Origin: Euryarchaeota archaeon UBA463
GTDB taxonomy: Archaea > Thermoplasmatota > Poseidoniia > Poseidoniales > Thalassarchaeaceae
Length of the DNA: 25,464 bases
Assembly: GCA_002501805.1 (NCBI GenBank)
Contig: DAOI01000006.1
Location: forward strand, 52,435-77,898
Reading direction: 5' to 3'
Below, piece after piece: positions 16,381 to 23,401 of this stretch (the first letter of the stretch is position 1; the number at the start of each line of letters is the position of its first letter). Made by a program: the position numbers and the translations under genes. The notes under the pieces are model-generated. The model was not told the DNA's origin and ran no database searches. It saw only the letters and a program-made list of their open reading frames with translations.

Positions 16381-17337
16381 GTGGAATCAAAAACTAGGGA
16401 TCTTAGGACGCATCTCCTACTATTGTTGGCTGCCATTATATGGGGCTCTACTTGGGCTGCTGGCAGATTTCTTAGTTACGGTACCGACGGCAGTAATTCC
16501 GCTACTCTTGAGCCAGCTACTTCGGCATGGCTTAGATATGCATTTGCAGTTGTAGTGTTCTTCATCTGGTATCTGGCAAATAGATCCAGAGGAGGTTTCA
16601 GATTCGTCCCTCCGGACGGAGAATCATGGAGGTTATCGATTTGGCTAGGTATTTTTGGGACTATGTGTTATCAATTATTTTTCATGCATGGAATGTCTTG
16701 GACGGCAGCAGGAGATGCTTCCCTGATAGTTTCTCTAAATCCTGTTTTTACTGTCCTCTTAGCCGCCCCTATGCTACATCAGAAAATTACTGGCAGAATG
16801 TCCCTGGGACTCCTCACTGGGATTGCTGGGGTTGTTGTTGTTATCGGATGGAGTCCGAACTCAGATATTCCATTTAATCATCGATTGATCGGAGATTTGA
16901 TGATTCTGATGGCCGCTTTATCATGGGCTACGACTACGAATTTAACTAAGATTTTGCTATCACGTAAAAGCGGTGTTTCCCCTCTTGAGATAGTAGTATG
17001 GTACTCATTCATTGGTTGGATTCTACTAACCCCTTGGATGGTTTTCGAGATATGGTCTTCCGGAATACCCACTCCTAGCTCTGCAGAATGGGTGACTATT
17101 GCATATCTAGGTGTTATTTCTACTGTTCTTGCTTACGTACTATTTGCGAAAGGAATAGAGGTAATTGGACCGACAGCCGCTTCTTCCTATGTTTTCCTCG
17201 TCCCTGTTTTTGGAGTAATAGGGGGTTGGGCATTATTAGGGGAGAATATTGGTGCGTCCATGATAGTTGGATTCATTCTAATTGTTGTAGGGGTTAGAGA
17301 GGTCCAGAAACAGAGTGAACGTGTTTCGAATGGTTGA
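16381..17337 (+). CDS. EamA/DMT-superfamily transporter
   Basis: The 318-aa integral membrane protein has about ten hydrophobic helices in two EamA repeats. The first begins LLLLLAAIIWGSTWAAGRFL, with the typical WGSTW motif; the second begins LIGDLMILMAALSWATTTNL. The second repeat ends VFGVIGGWALLGENIGASMIVGFILIVVGV, matching the family's 'P.....W..LGE......GA.LI..G'. Family members export amino acids or metabolites; the substrate cannot be read from sequence. GTG 16381, 17 nt after the aroA stop, gives the normal length; TTG 16360, overlapping that stop, would add seven residues. No strong SD is present. Confidence 0.85.
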   Translation: MESKTRDLRTHLLLLLAAIIWGSTWAAGRFLSYGTDGSNSATLEPATSAWLRYAFAVVVFFIWYLANRSRGGFRFVPPDGESWRLSIWLGIFGTMCYQLFFMHGMSWTAAGDASLIVSLNPVFTVLLAAPMLHQKITGRMSLGLLTGIAGVVVVIGWSPNSDIPFNHRLIGDLMILMAALSWATTTNLTKILLSRKSGVSPLEIVVWYSFIGWILLTPWMVFEIWSSGIPTPSSAEWVTIAYLGVISTVLAYVLFAKGIEVIGPTAASSYVFLVPVFGVIGGWALLGENIGASMIVGFILIVVGVREVQKQSERVSNG

Positions 17338-17364
17338 GGAGCTCTCGCTGCTTTGTCCTCACGA

Positions 17365-17372
17365 TTAAATAT
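17365..17372 (+). promoter_or_regulatory. candidate TATA box for rpl10e and the downstream information-gene run
   Basis: TTAAATAT lies in an otherwise GC-rich 68-nt gap after the transporter gene. At the usual offset it would start transcription near 17392-17396, giving a leader of about 12 nt that still contains the GAGGTG SD (17394-17399) before GTG 17406. Confidence 0.55.
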
Positions 17373-17405
17373 GGGGGGTTGGTCGCCCGCCAGAGAGGTG
17401 AGTAA

Positions 17406-17945
17406 GTGGCACGCAAACCAGCGAAGATGTACCGTCAAGTAAAGGGCCAGTCATTTACTCGTAGAGAGTACACCGGAGGAGTTCCAAACAATCGTATTCT
17501 CAGGTACTTCATGGGGAATAGAAAAGCTGCTGAGGCAGGAGATTTTCCAATAGTTGTTGAGCTGACATCAGATAATGCGTGTCAAATCAGAGATAGTGCT
17601 CTTGAATCGGCTAGACAGGTAGCTAATGCCACAATAAGAAATTCGGCTGGTGTCGATGGCTATGCCCTTAGGATTCATGTTTATCCACATCAAATTCTAC
17701 GAGAAAATAAGCAGGCCACTGGTGCGGGTGCTGATCGTGTTTCCCAGGGAATGAGGCAGGCGTTCGGCAAGAATGTAGGAACCGCTGCTAGAGTCTTGAG
17801 AGGACAGACTATTGTGTCAATCCATTTGAATCCAGAAAATTATGATGCGGCTAGGGATGCCCTTCGTAAAGCGAGCTGTAAGTTCCCAACTCCTTGTTCC
17901 CAGAGAGTTGTCAGGGGAGCCGAGCACTTGAAGGGCAAAGTCTGA
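17406..17945 (+). CDS. rpl10e: large-subunit ribosomal protein L10e (uL16 family)
   Basis: Component of the 50S subunit near the peptidyl-transferase and 5S rRNA region. The N-terminus MARKPAKMYRQVKGQSFTRR and the following EYTGGVPNNRILRYFMGN are characteristic of archaeal/eukaryal L10e. 'RIHVYPHQILRENKQATGAGADRVSQGMRQAFGK' is the conserved core found in uL16, and the family's length of ~170-180 aa is matched (179). The start is GTG 17406 (M-A-R-K), with GAGGTG 6 nt upstream. It leads a run of translation and replication genes on the plus strand; hpt follows after 12 nt. Confidence 0.96.
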   Translation: MARKPAKMYRQVKGQSFTRREYTGGVPNNRILRYFMGNRKAAEAGDFPIVVELTSDNACQIRDSALESARQVANATIRNSAGVDGYALRIHVYPHQILRENKQATGAGADRVSQGMRQAFGKNVGTAARVLRGQTIVSIHLNPENYDAARDALRKASCKFPTPCSQRVVRGAEHLKGKV

Positions 17946-17957
17946 GGTTGATGGGCA

Positions 17958-18536
17958 ATGGAGCCCGGCGACCCCCTTGCCATACTTCAGGATTCACTGA
18001 GGGGTGCTCCGATAATTTGGAAAGGAGAGTATCCATATTTCATACATCCAATTTCAGATGGAATACCGAGGATGGACCCTGATGTTCTTCGTGCTACAAG
18101 AGACCTGATTGTCTCAATGGTCGATTGGTCAGAAATAGATCTGATAGTCAGTGTTGAGGCGATGGGATTGCCGTTGTTGGCCGCGGTTGGCGAGGCATCG
18201 GGAAAACCTACTGTTGTTATTAGAAAGCGATCTTATGGAATGGAGGGGGAAGTGGAAGTTGACGTTTCCACAGGATATTCAAAATCTACCACATATATCA
18301 ACGATATCAAACCTGGAGAGAGGATACTTATTGTGGATGATGTAATCTCCACGGGAGGCACATTAGAGCCAATTCTTGAGGCAATCGAAGGAATGGGTGC
18401 GAAGCTACAGGATATTATCATCGCAATAGAGAAAGGAGATGGGCGCGAACGTCTCTCCAAAGAGAAACCCGGATGGCCCATAAGAACACTAGCCAGAATA
18501 GACATAGTTGATGGGAAAGTAGAGATTATTGAGTGA
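17958..18536 (+). CDS. hpt: archaeal-type hypoxanthine/guanine phosphoribosyltransferase
   Basis: Purine salvage enzyme transferring a base to PRPP. The PRPP-binding motif ILIVDDVISTGGT lies at 123-135 (D127, D128). The N-terminal KGEYPYFIHPISDGIP (22-37), the VEAMGLPLLAA (66-76) and the VIRKRSYGMEGEVEV segment (87-101) match the archaeal HPRT subgroup, ~185-190 aa. This is therefore preferred to adenine phosphoribosyltransferase, although the substrate base is inferred. The start ATG 17958 has GAGGTTGAT 5 nt upstream. It lies 12 nt after rpl10e and 6 nt before dph2, so these are probably cotranscribed. Confidence 0.88.
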   Translation: MEPGDPLAILQDSLRGAPIIWKGEYPYFIHPISDGIPRMDPDVLRATRDLIVSMVDWSEIDLIVSVEAMGLPLLAAVGEASGKPTVVIRKRSYGMEGEVEVDVSTGYSKSTTYINDIKPGERILIVDDVISTGGTLEPILEAIEGMGAKLQDIIIAIEKGDGRERLSKEKPGWPIRTLARIDIVDGKVEIIE

Positions 18537-18542
18537 TTACTG

Positions 18543-19649
18543 ATGGATTTAGACAGGCATGACTTTCAGCTCGATGAGTTAGTTACGAGAATAAAATCTA
18601 ATGATCATCGTCTTATTGCATTACAAGTTCCAGAGGGCCTGAAAATGCAAGCTCTAGAAATGATGGATCAGATAGAAGATGATTCGGATGCTAAGGTAGT
18701 TCTTGCTGCGGATCCTTGCTATGGTGCCTGTGATTTAGTACATGACAAGATGAGGGCGATGGGAGTTGAGCTAGTGGCACATATGGGGCATAGTCAGATG
18801 AACATAGACTCTGGGATGCCGACGCAGTTCATCTCGGTGACGTACGATGGCGAGCCAGAAATTGAAGGAGTCTTGCCGATTCTTAGAGCTCATCTATCAA
18901 TTGCCGAGTCTAGGAAGGGAGCGGAAAGAAGGAATGATCTCGACGAGGAGGAGGCGCAGGAGATTTTCTTAGATGCGGTAGGTAGGTTCTCTCCTCTGAA
19001 AGAGACCAAGCTTGGTCTTGTCGGATCAATACAACACCTACACCTACTTCCAAAATACAAAGAAATGTTGGAAAGAGCTGGATTCGAAGTAGAAATACCA
19101 ACTGGAGGAGATAGGCTAACATTCCCCGGGCAGGTTCTCGGTTGCAATTATTCTGGAGATAATGAAAATATAGGGCATTACCTATTCCTTGGTTCGGGGG
19201 ACTTCCATCCGATAGGTTTGGTTCTCCATACAGGGAAGCCCCTGGCCCTACTCGACCCCTACACTGGAGACTCGAGTGAGATGTCTTTTGGACGTATTGA
19301 AAGGATTCTGAGGCAACGTTTTGGCCTAATTATGGAAATAGACAATGCTACTACTTTTGGAATTCTAATTGGGGAAAAGCCGGGGCAGATGAGGAGGAAT
19401 CTTGCAATGAGGATGAAAAGAATTCTCGAGAAGCATGGGAAGAAGGGATACTTACTCGCACTCGATCACGTGAGTCCTGATCTGATAGACTTCTACCCAG
19501 TTGACGCATTCGTGAATACTGCATGCCCAAGGATAGCTATTGATGACTCAGTAAGGTATGACAAGCCATTGGTAACTCCATATGAGCTTGAAGTTGCCTT
19601 GGGGGAAAAGAAGTGGGAAAACGGTTACCAATTTGATGAAATTCCGTGA
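18543..19649 (+). CDS. dph2: diphthamide biosynthesis enzyme Dph2 (2-(3-amino-3-carboxypropyl)histidine synthase)
   Basis: First step of diphthamide synthesis on elongation factor aEF2: a non-canonical radical-SAM [4Fe-4S] enzyme transfers the 3-amino-3-carboxypropyl group of SAM to a histidine. The three cluster cysteines, one per domain, are identifiable: C59 in AADPCYGACD, C201 in VLGCNYS, and C328 in NTACPRIAID. 'ALQVPEGL' and 'GHSQMN' are further family marks. At 368 aa it is a little longer than archaeal Dph2 (~340-350), because of a charged insert around 120-150 (RKGAERRNDLDEEEAQ). C63 is an extra cysteine near C59. It begins 6 nt after hpt. Confidence 0.93.
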   Translation: MDLDRHDFQLDELVTRIKSNDHRLIALQVPEGLKMQALEMMDQIEDDSDAKVVLAADPCYGACDLVHDKMRAMGVELVAHMGHSQMNIDSGMPTQFISVTYDGEPEIEGVLPILRAHLSIAESRKGAERRNDLDEEEAQEIFLDAVGRFSPLKETKLGLVGSIQHLHLLPKYKEMLERAGFEVEIPTGGDRLTFPGQVLGCNYSGDNENIGHYLFLGSGDFHPIGLVLHTGKPLALLDPYTGDSSEMSFGRIERILRQRFGLIMEIDNATTFGILIGEKPGQMRRNLAMRMKRILEKHGKKGYLLALDHVSPDLIDFYPVDAFVNTACPRIAIDDSVRYDKPLVTPYELEVALGEKKWENGYQFDEIP

Positions 19650-19704
19650 TTTGGCGATTGAGATATCGACATGATGTGTGGTTAATTTCTAATTTCGCCA
19701 GAAT
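19650..19704. promoter_or_regulatory. short orc1/cdc6 upstream region with a split inverted repeat
   Basis: The 55-nt gap carries TGGCGA (19652-19657) and its complement TCGCCA (19695-19700) just before the start codon. An AT-rich GGTTAATTTCTAATTT lies between them. This may be a promoter or autoregulatory site; it is too short to be a full replication origin and shows no recognisable ORB element. Confidence 0.35.
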
Positions 19705-20913
19705 ATGTCTAATAACGATGTTGGCGCGTGTAGTCTGATGACAGACTACCTTGACAGTATCGGTGCCGGCAAGATACTTGTCGACAGGGGGCCACTTTCA
19801 TTCGATTGGACTCCTCCAAATCTTGTAGGCAGGGACGAGGAGCTAGGCCTTTTAGCCTCGATGTTCATGGGAATAGGGAGTGAGGGAGTGAGCGGTCGGG
19901 CAGTGGTCATTGGACAGGTTGGGACGGGGAAAACCGTACTAACTAGAAGATTTGGAGAAGATATAATCAGAGAGTTGGATGGAGTTAGAAAGATGACTCT
20001 GTCTCATGTGAATTGTCGTAATCATCCCTCTACGAATCAGGTCTTACAACAGATTGCACTGTCTTTGGACTCCCGACATCCTGAGAGAGGGTTTAGCTCT
20101 GGAGAAATTATTCAGTCGATAAGGAGGAATATTCGGTCTAGGGGCCTCCATATGATATTGGTATTAGACGAGGTGGATGTCCTCATCAGGAGAGATAATA
20201 GCGATCTAATCTACAAACTACTGCGAATCGATGAAGGGCAGGGTGGGCAAGGAACTATCTCCCTGATTCTAGTTAGTCAGGACCTGGCACTGATGGGGAT
20301 GATGGAGCCGGCGATAATCTCGAGGCTGGGGGAGAGTAACGTACTGAAGCTGGAGCCCTATGGGTATGATGGCCTGATTGGAATTTCCAAACAGAGATAT
20401 GAGGCATCTTGTAGATCAGGATCAGTGAGCGATGATGTTCTCGAGAAGATAGGGAGATTTGCTGAGGGTACTGGCGATGCCCGGCTAGCTATCGAGCTTC
20501 TTGAGGCCGCGGTAAGGAGGGCGGAGATGGATGGAAGAGGCGAGGTAGCGTTGAATGATGTAATGCCGAGCAGCATAAGGTCTGCTTCTGTGGAACCAAG
20601 CCAGGTTGACTCCCTCAGTACCCATCAGAAACTTGTGCTTCTTGGGATATGCAGAAGATTACGTAAGGAAGAGGAGATATCGAGTGGAGACGCTAGGAAG
20701 CTGTATGAAGTAGTCTGTGAAGAATTCGGGGTAAAACCACGGAGCTATACGACATTCTGGAAACATCTCAAGGCGCTGGAAAAAGAAGGTTTGTTGGAGG
20801 CCCGATCAACCAATACTTCAGTCGGCAGGGGCAGAACTACATACATTACAATGACCAATACCGCACCCGCAACAATAGGAAGTAGGATTGAGGAAGAGTT
20901 CACTAAGCGGTGA
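19705..20913 (+). CDS. cdc6: Orc1/Cdc6-type replication initiator
   Basis: AAA+ ATPase that binds archaeal replication origins and helps load the MCM helicase. Walker A is GQVGTGKT (70-77), Walker B is LVLDEVD (152-158, D155/E156), sensor 1 is LILVSQD, and a sensor-2-like GDARLAIELLEAA follows. A C-terminal winged helix (about 300-390, 'SGDARKLYEVVCEEFGVKPRSYTTFWKHLKALEKEGLLEA') is the DNA-binding part. Length 402 aa is normal. The ATG at 19705 has no SD and may be leaderless or follow a short leader. It is embedded between dph2 and rps6e, linking replication and translation genes. An origin often lies beside such a gene, but I see no clear ORB sequence here. Confidence 0.94.
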   Translation: MSNNDVGACSLMTDYLDSIGAGKILVDRGPLSFDWTPPNLVGRDEELGLLASMFMGIGSEGVSGRAVVIGQVGTGKTVLTRRFGEDIIRELDGVRKMTLSHVNCRNHPSTNQVLQQIALSLDSRHPERGFSSGEIIQSIRRNIRSRGLHMILVLDEVDVLIRRDNSDLIYKLLRIDEGQGGQGTISLILVSQDLALMGMMEPAIISRLGESNVLKLEPYGYDGLIGISKQRYEASCRSGSVSDDVLEKIGRFAEGTGDARLAIELLEAAVRRAEMDGRGEVALNDVMPSSIRSASVEPSQVDSLSTHQKLVLLGICRRLRKEEEISSGDARKLYEVVCEEFGVKPRSYTTFWKHLKALEKEGLLEARSTNTSVGRGRTTYITMTNTAPATIGSRIEEEFTKR

Positions 20914-20984
20914 AGGCGGTTTGCCATTACTTCCGAACCGCTCTTATAGGGGCCTCATGTCGGATTGCCGTCCAAGGTGTGAAT

Positions 20985-21479
20985 ATGGCAGGCGAACAGT
21001 CGTTCAAGGCAGTCGTTAACGACACAAATCCAAAATACGGAGGGCGTGCATTCTCAGTTGAAATAACTGGTTCTAATTACAATCATTTCCTAGGAAAGAA
21101 GATAGGCGATTCGGTAGATGGAATGTTTATCGGAGAAGGTGACCAATCACTAACTGGATACCGCCTGGAAATCACAGGAGGATCCGATCTAACAGGAAGA
21201 CCTATGCGCCCAGATCTTGATGGCAGTGGAGTAAAATCAGTACTAATCACCGCTGGGATAGGTTACAAAGGAGATAAGAAGGTCAACAAAAAGGGCAAGA
21301 CCTACCGCTACAAGTATGATGGGCTAAGAAGGAGGAGGAACCTTCGAGGTAACGTAATAGGTCAGGAAACTAGGCAGATTAACCTGAAGATAGTTGAGGC
21401 TGGAAAAAGGCCACTTGGCGTCATATTTGGCGTCGAAGAAGAAGTTCCTGCGGATCAGTCCTCTGGTGAAGAGGAGTGA
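20985..21479 (+). CDS. rps6e: small-subunit ribosomal protein S6e
   Basis: 30S subunit protein. The S6e core is clear: KAVVNDTNPKYGGRAFSVEI, LGKKIGDSVDG, YRLEITGGSDLTGRPMRPDLDG, RRRRNLRGNVIGQETRQINLKIV. Length is 164 aa from ATG 20985 (SD AAGGTG at 20974-20979), longer than many archaeal S6e (~125-135) because of a mid-protein linker and an acidic C-terminal tail (SSGEEE). An in-frame extension upstream to 20910 exists, but it overlaps orc1 and is not conserved-looking. CTTATAGG (20943-20950) may be its TATA element. aIF2-gamma follows, a classic archaeal neighbour pair. Confidence 0.94.
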   Translation: MAGEQSFKAVVNDTNPKYGGRAFSVEITGSNYNHFLGKKIGDSVDGMFIGEGDQSLTGYRLEITGGSDLTGRPMRPDLDGSGVKSVLITAGIGYKGDKKVNKKGKTYRYKYDGLRRRRNLRGNVIGQETRQINLKIVEAGKRPLGVIFGVEEEVPADQSSGEEE

Positions 21480-21485
21480 ATAGTA

Positions 21486-21501
21486 GGAGATGGTCTAGCT
21501 G
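21486..21501 (+). promoter_or_regulatory. ribosome binding site and CTG start codon of aIF2-gamma
   Basis: GGAGATGG (21486-21493) stands just before CTG 21499. The only nearby ATG in frame (21490) is followed by GTC and the TAG at 21496, so it cannot open the gene without stop readthrough. Confidence 0.6.
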
Positions 21502-22740
21502 GCGAGTGATCTACCTAGTCAGCCGGAAGTAAACATTGGAATGGTCGGGCACGTAGACCACGGAAAGACTACTCTAACTCAGGCTCTTTCTGGCACTTGG
21601 ACAGATACTCATTCCGAAGAGAGGAAGCGTGGAATCAGCATAAAACTTGGATACGCAGATACTGCATTTTACAAGAATAAGGAAGGAGAATACTATGCCA
21701 GAGGGAAGAATCCAGATGGAGGGGAAGACTCCGAAGATAATCTTCTAAGAGTTATTTCATTTGTGGATGCACCGGGACACGAGACCCTGATGGCTGTCAT
21801 GATTTCAGGTGCCGCTATAATGGATGGTGCCTTACTGTTGGTGGCCGCTAATGAGTCATGTCCGCAAGCGCAGACTAGAGAGCATTTGGCTGCATTACAG
21901 ATTGCAGGTATAGAAAACATAGTCGTAGTACAGAATAAGGTCGATATTGTTAGTAAAGAGCGCGCGATCGAGTCCTACCAGGAAATACTTTCTTTCATTG
22001 AAGGTACGATAGCAGAGGGGGCTCCGATAGTTCCTGTTTCAGCACATCATGATGTTAATCTGGATATTTTGATTCAGGCCATAGAGGATACGATTCCTAG
22101 TCCCTCCCTAGACTCAGATGACAAGGGCCTGATGTATGTAGCACGCTCTTTCGATGTCAATAGACCTGGTTCGAGACCGAATAAACTGAGAGGGGGGATA
22201 ATAGGAGGCAGTATTGTCGAAGGATCTTTTAGCGTTGGAGACTCTATATTAATCGCTCCCGGAAGAAGGATTTCAGAGGGAAATAAAACTAGATGGGAGC
22301 CTTTGAAGACCACTATAGAGAATATCCAAGCTGGCGGACTGGATCTTCAATCAGCCCATGCTGGTGGACTTTGTGGAATTGCTACCCCTATGGACCCGAT
22401 GTCAACGAAGGCGGATGACCTCTCAGGACAAGTTATGGCAAAGGAGGGCGAGCTACCTCCTGTCTGGCAATCCTTGGATCTTGAGTTGGAGCTTTTAGAT
22501 AAAATGGTCTCTGGAGGAGAGGGCGAAGAAGGCGTTGTGAAGCCACTACAAACAAATGAGATGCTGATGGTAAACTCTGCTACAGCCACCAGTGTTGGAA
22601 CTGTTTCGTCCTCCAAGAAGGGAGAGGCTAGGCTCGCACTGAGGTTGCCAATATGTGCGAAGAAAGGAAGCAGGATCACACTATCTAGAAGAGTAGGCTC
22701 CCGATGGAGACTGATAGGCCATGGAACTATCAAAGGGTGA
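21499..22740 (+). CDS. eif2g: translation initiation factor aIF2 subunit gamma, apparent CTG start
   Basis: GTPase that brings initiator Met-tRNA to the small subunit. G1 is GHVDHGKT (17-24), G2 RKRGISIKLGYAD, G3 DAPGH (90-94), G4 NKVD (146-149) and G5 PVSAHH. Domain II/III landmarks include RSFDVNRPG and, at the end, LSRRVGSRWRLIGHGTI. The first ATG (21541) begins inside the protein: the conserved QPEVNIG segment lies upstream in the same frame, which is open back to a TAG at 21496. Between them there is no ATG, GTG or TTG. CTG 21499 gives LASDLPSQPEVNIG, with GGAGATGG (21486-21493) 5-9 nt before it. I therefore start at CTG, giving 413 aa. The zinc-knuckle cysteines usual after G2 are absent. 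Confidence 0.92.
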   Translation: MASDLPSQPEVNIGMVGHVDHGKTTLTQALSGTWTDTHSEERKRGISIKLGYADTAFYKNKEGEYYARGKNPDGGEDSEDNLLRVISFVDAPGHETLMAVMISGAAIMDGALLLVAANESCPQAQTREHLAALQIAGIENIVVVQNKVDIVSKERAIESYQEILSFIEGTIAEGAPIVPVSAHHDVNLDILIQAIEDTIPSPSLDSDDKGLMYVARSFDVNRPGSRPNKLRGGIIGGSIVEGSFSVGDSILIAPGRRISEGNKTRWEPLKTTIENIQAGGLDLQSAHAGGLCGIATPMDPMSTKADDLSGQVMAKEGELPPVWQSLDLELELLDKMVSGGEGEEGVVKPLQTNEMLMVNSATATSVGTVSSSKKGEARLALRLPICAKKGSRITLSRRVGSRWRLIGHGTIKG

Positions 22741-22744
22741 TTAA

Positions 22745-23110
22745 TTGGCGGGAGTTCTCGTCGATACTTGTGGCTGGATTGCATTGGTCAAGTCTGGACT
22801 GAACTTGGATTCTGCGATGTCTAATGTCATTGGAAAGCCGGATCTGATAGTAATTGATAGTGTATGGAAAGAGCTGGACGACCTATCTAGGGGCAAGAGG
22901 GGGCTTCTCCTTGAACTCTTAAAGAGTCGTTCAGTAATGATGGATGATCCTCCCGGGGAAAGGCACACCGATATGATGCTGTTACGGCTTTCAAAAATGA
23001 ATAACTGGCCAGTACTCACGGTTGATACTAGATTGAAGGAAAAACTATCTGATTCTGGTTGCTCCTATATCGAAGTCGTATCAGATAGAATGCTGCGCCT
23101 TGTTGATTAA
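22745..23110 (+). CDS. PIN-domain nuclease-like protein (Fcf1/Utp24-like)
   Basis: Small 121-aa PIN domain with the expected acidic quartet: D7 in VLVDTCGW, E43 in VWKELDDL, D76 in HTDMMLL and D94 in VLTVDTRLKEKL. In archaea a PIN protein of the Fcf1/Utp24-like (rRNA-processing) type commonly sits next to aIF2-gamma, and this position supports that reading over a VapC toxin; no antitoxin gene is beside it. The start is TTG 22745, 4 nt after the aIF2-gamma stop; no strong SD is visible, so translation may be coupled. Its stop overlaps the convergent DUF357 gene by 4 nt. Confidence 0.85.
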   Translation: MAGVLVDTCGWIALVKSGLNLDSAMSNVIGKPDLIVIDSVWKELDDLSRGKRGLLLELLKSRSVMMDDPPGERHTDMMLLRLSKMNNWPVLTVDTRLKEKLSDSGCSYIEVVSDRMLRLVD

Positions 23111-23400
23111 GGCAGGGTGAACAGAACATCATCCCCATGCCCATCCATTAAGCCGATCTTTACTGCCGCATCAATCCATGCATGCGAGTAGTTTATTGCT
23201 CCAAAAGCCCGGACCAAGTCACCATTCTCAAGGAAGTATTTTGCATCTGAGTAGTAGTCATCACACATCCTCATCATTGAGTCTAATCTTTCCAAATCTA
23301 TCTTACTAAGATTATTTGGTGTGGCCTTCTTCCTTGCTTGAAGAGTGATTGAGATATATTTCTTCACTCTTTCTTCGGTAATTAATACGTTTTCATCCAT
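23107..23400 (-). CDS. DUF357 family protein
   Basis: This 97-aa helical protein matches the archaeal DUF357 family (PF04010): ERVKKYISITLQAR at ~10-23, then the conserved MMRMCDDYYSDAKYFLENGDLVRAFGAINYSHAWIDAAVKIG block at ~42-83. The family folds as a small helical hairpin of unknown function and is sometimes found near translation genes. The ATG at 23400 lies 1 nt after the stop of the AAA-like gene on the same strand, so it is the second gene of that operon. Its stop overlaps the PIN gene stop. Confidence 0.82.
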   Translation of the reverse strand: MDENVLITEERVKKYISITLQARKKATPNNLSKIDLERLDSMMRMCDDYYSDAKYFLENGDLVRAFGAINYSHAWIDAAVKIGLMDGHGDDVLFTLP

Positions 23401-23401
23401 A

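Noticed and set aside
20910..20984. N-terminal extension of S6e to 20910
   Set aside because: It overlaps the end of orc1/cdc6 and its sequence is unlike S6e. ATG 20985 with AAGGTG upstream begins exactly at the conserved part.
21490..21501. ATG-GTC-TAG-CTG: aIF2-gamma starting at ATG 21490 with UAG readthrough (for example as pyrrolysine)
   Set aside because: It is possible in principle, but nothing else in the window suggests recoding of TAG, and a TAG ends the gene at 8277 cleanly. CTG initiation with the SD is simpler.
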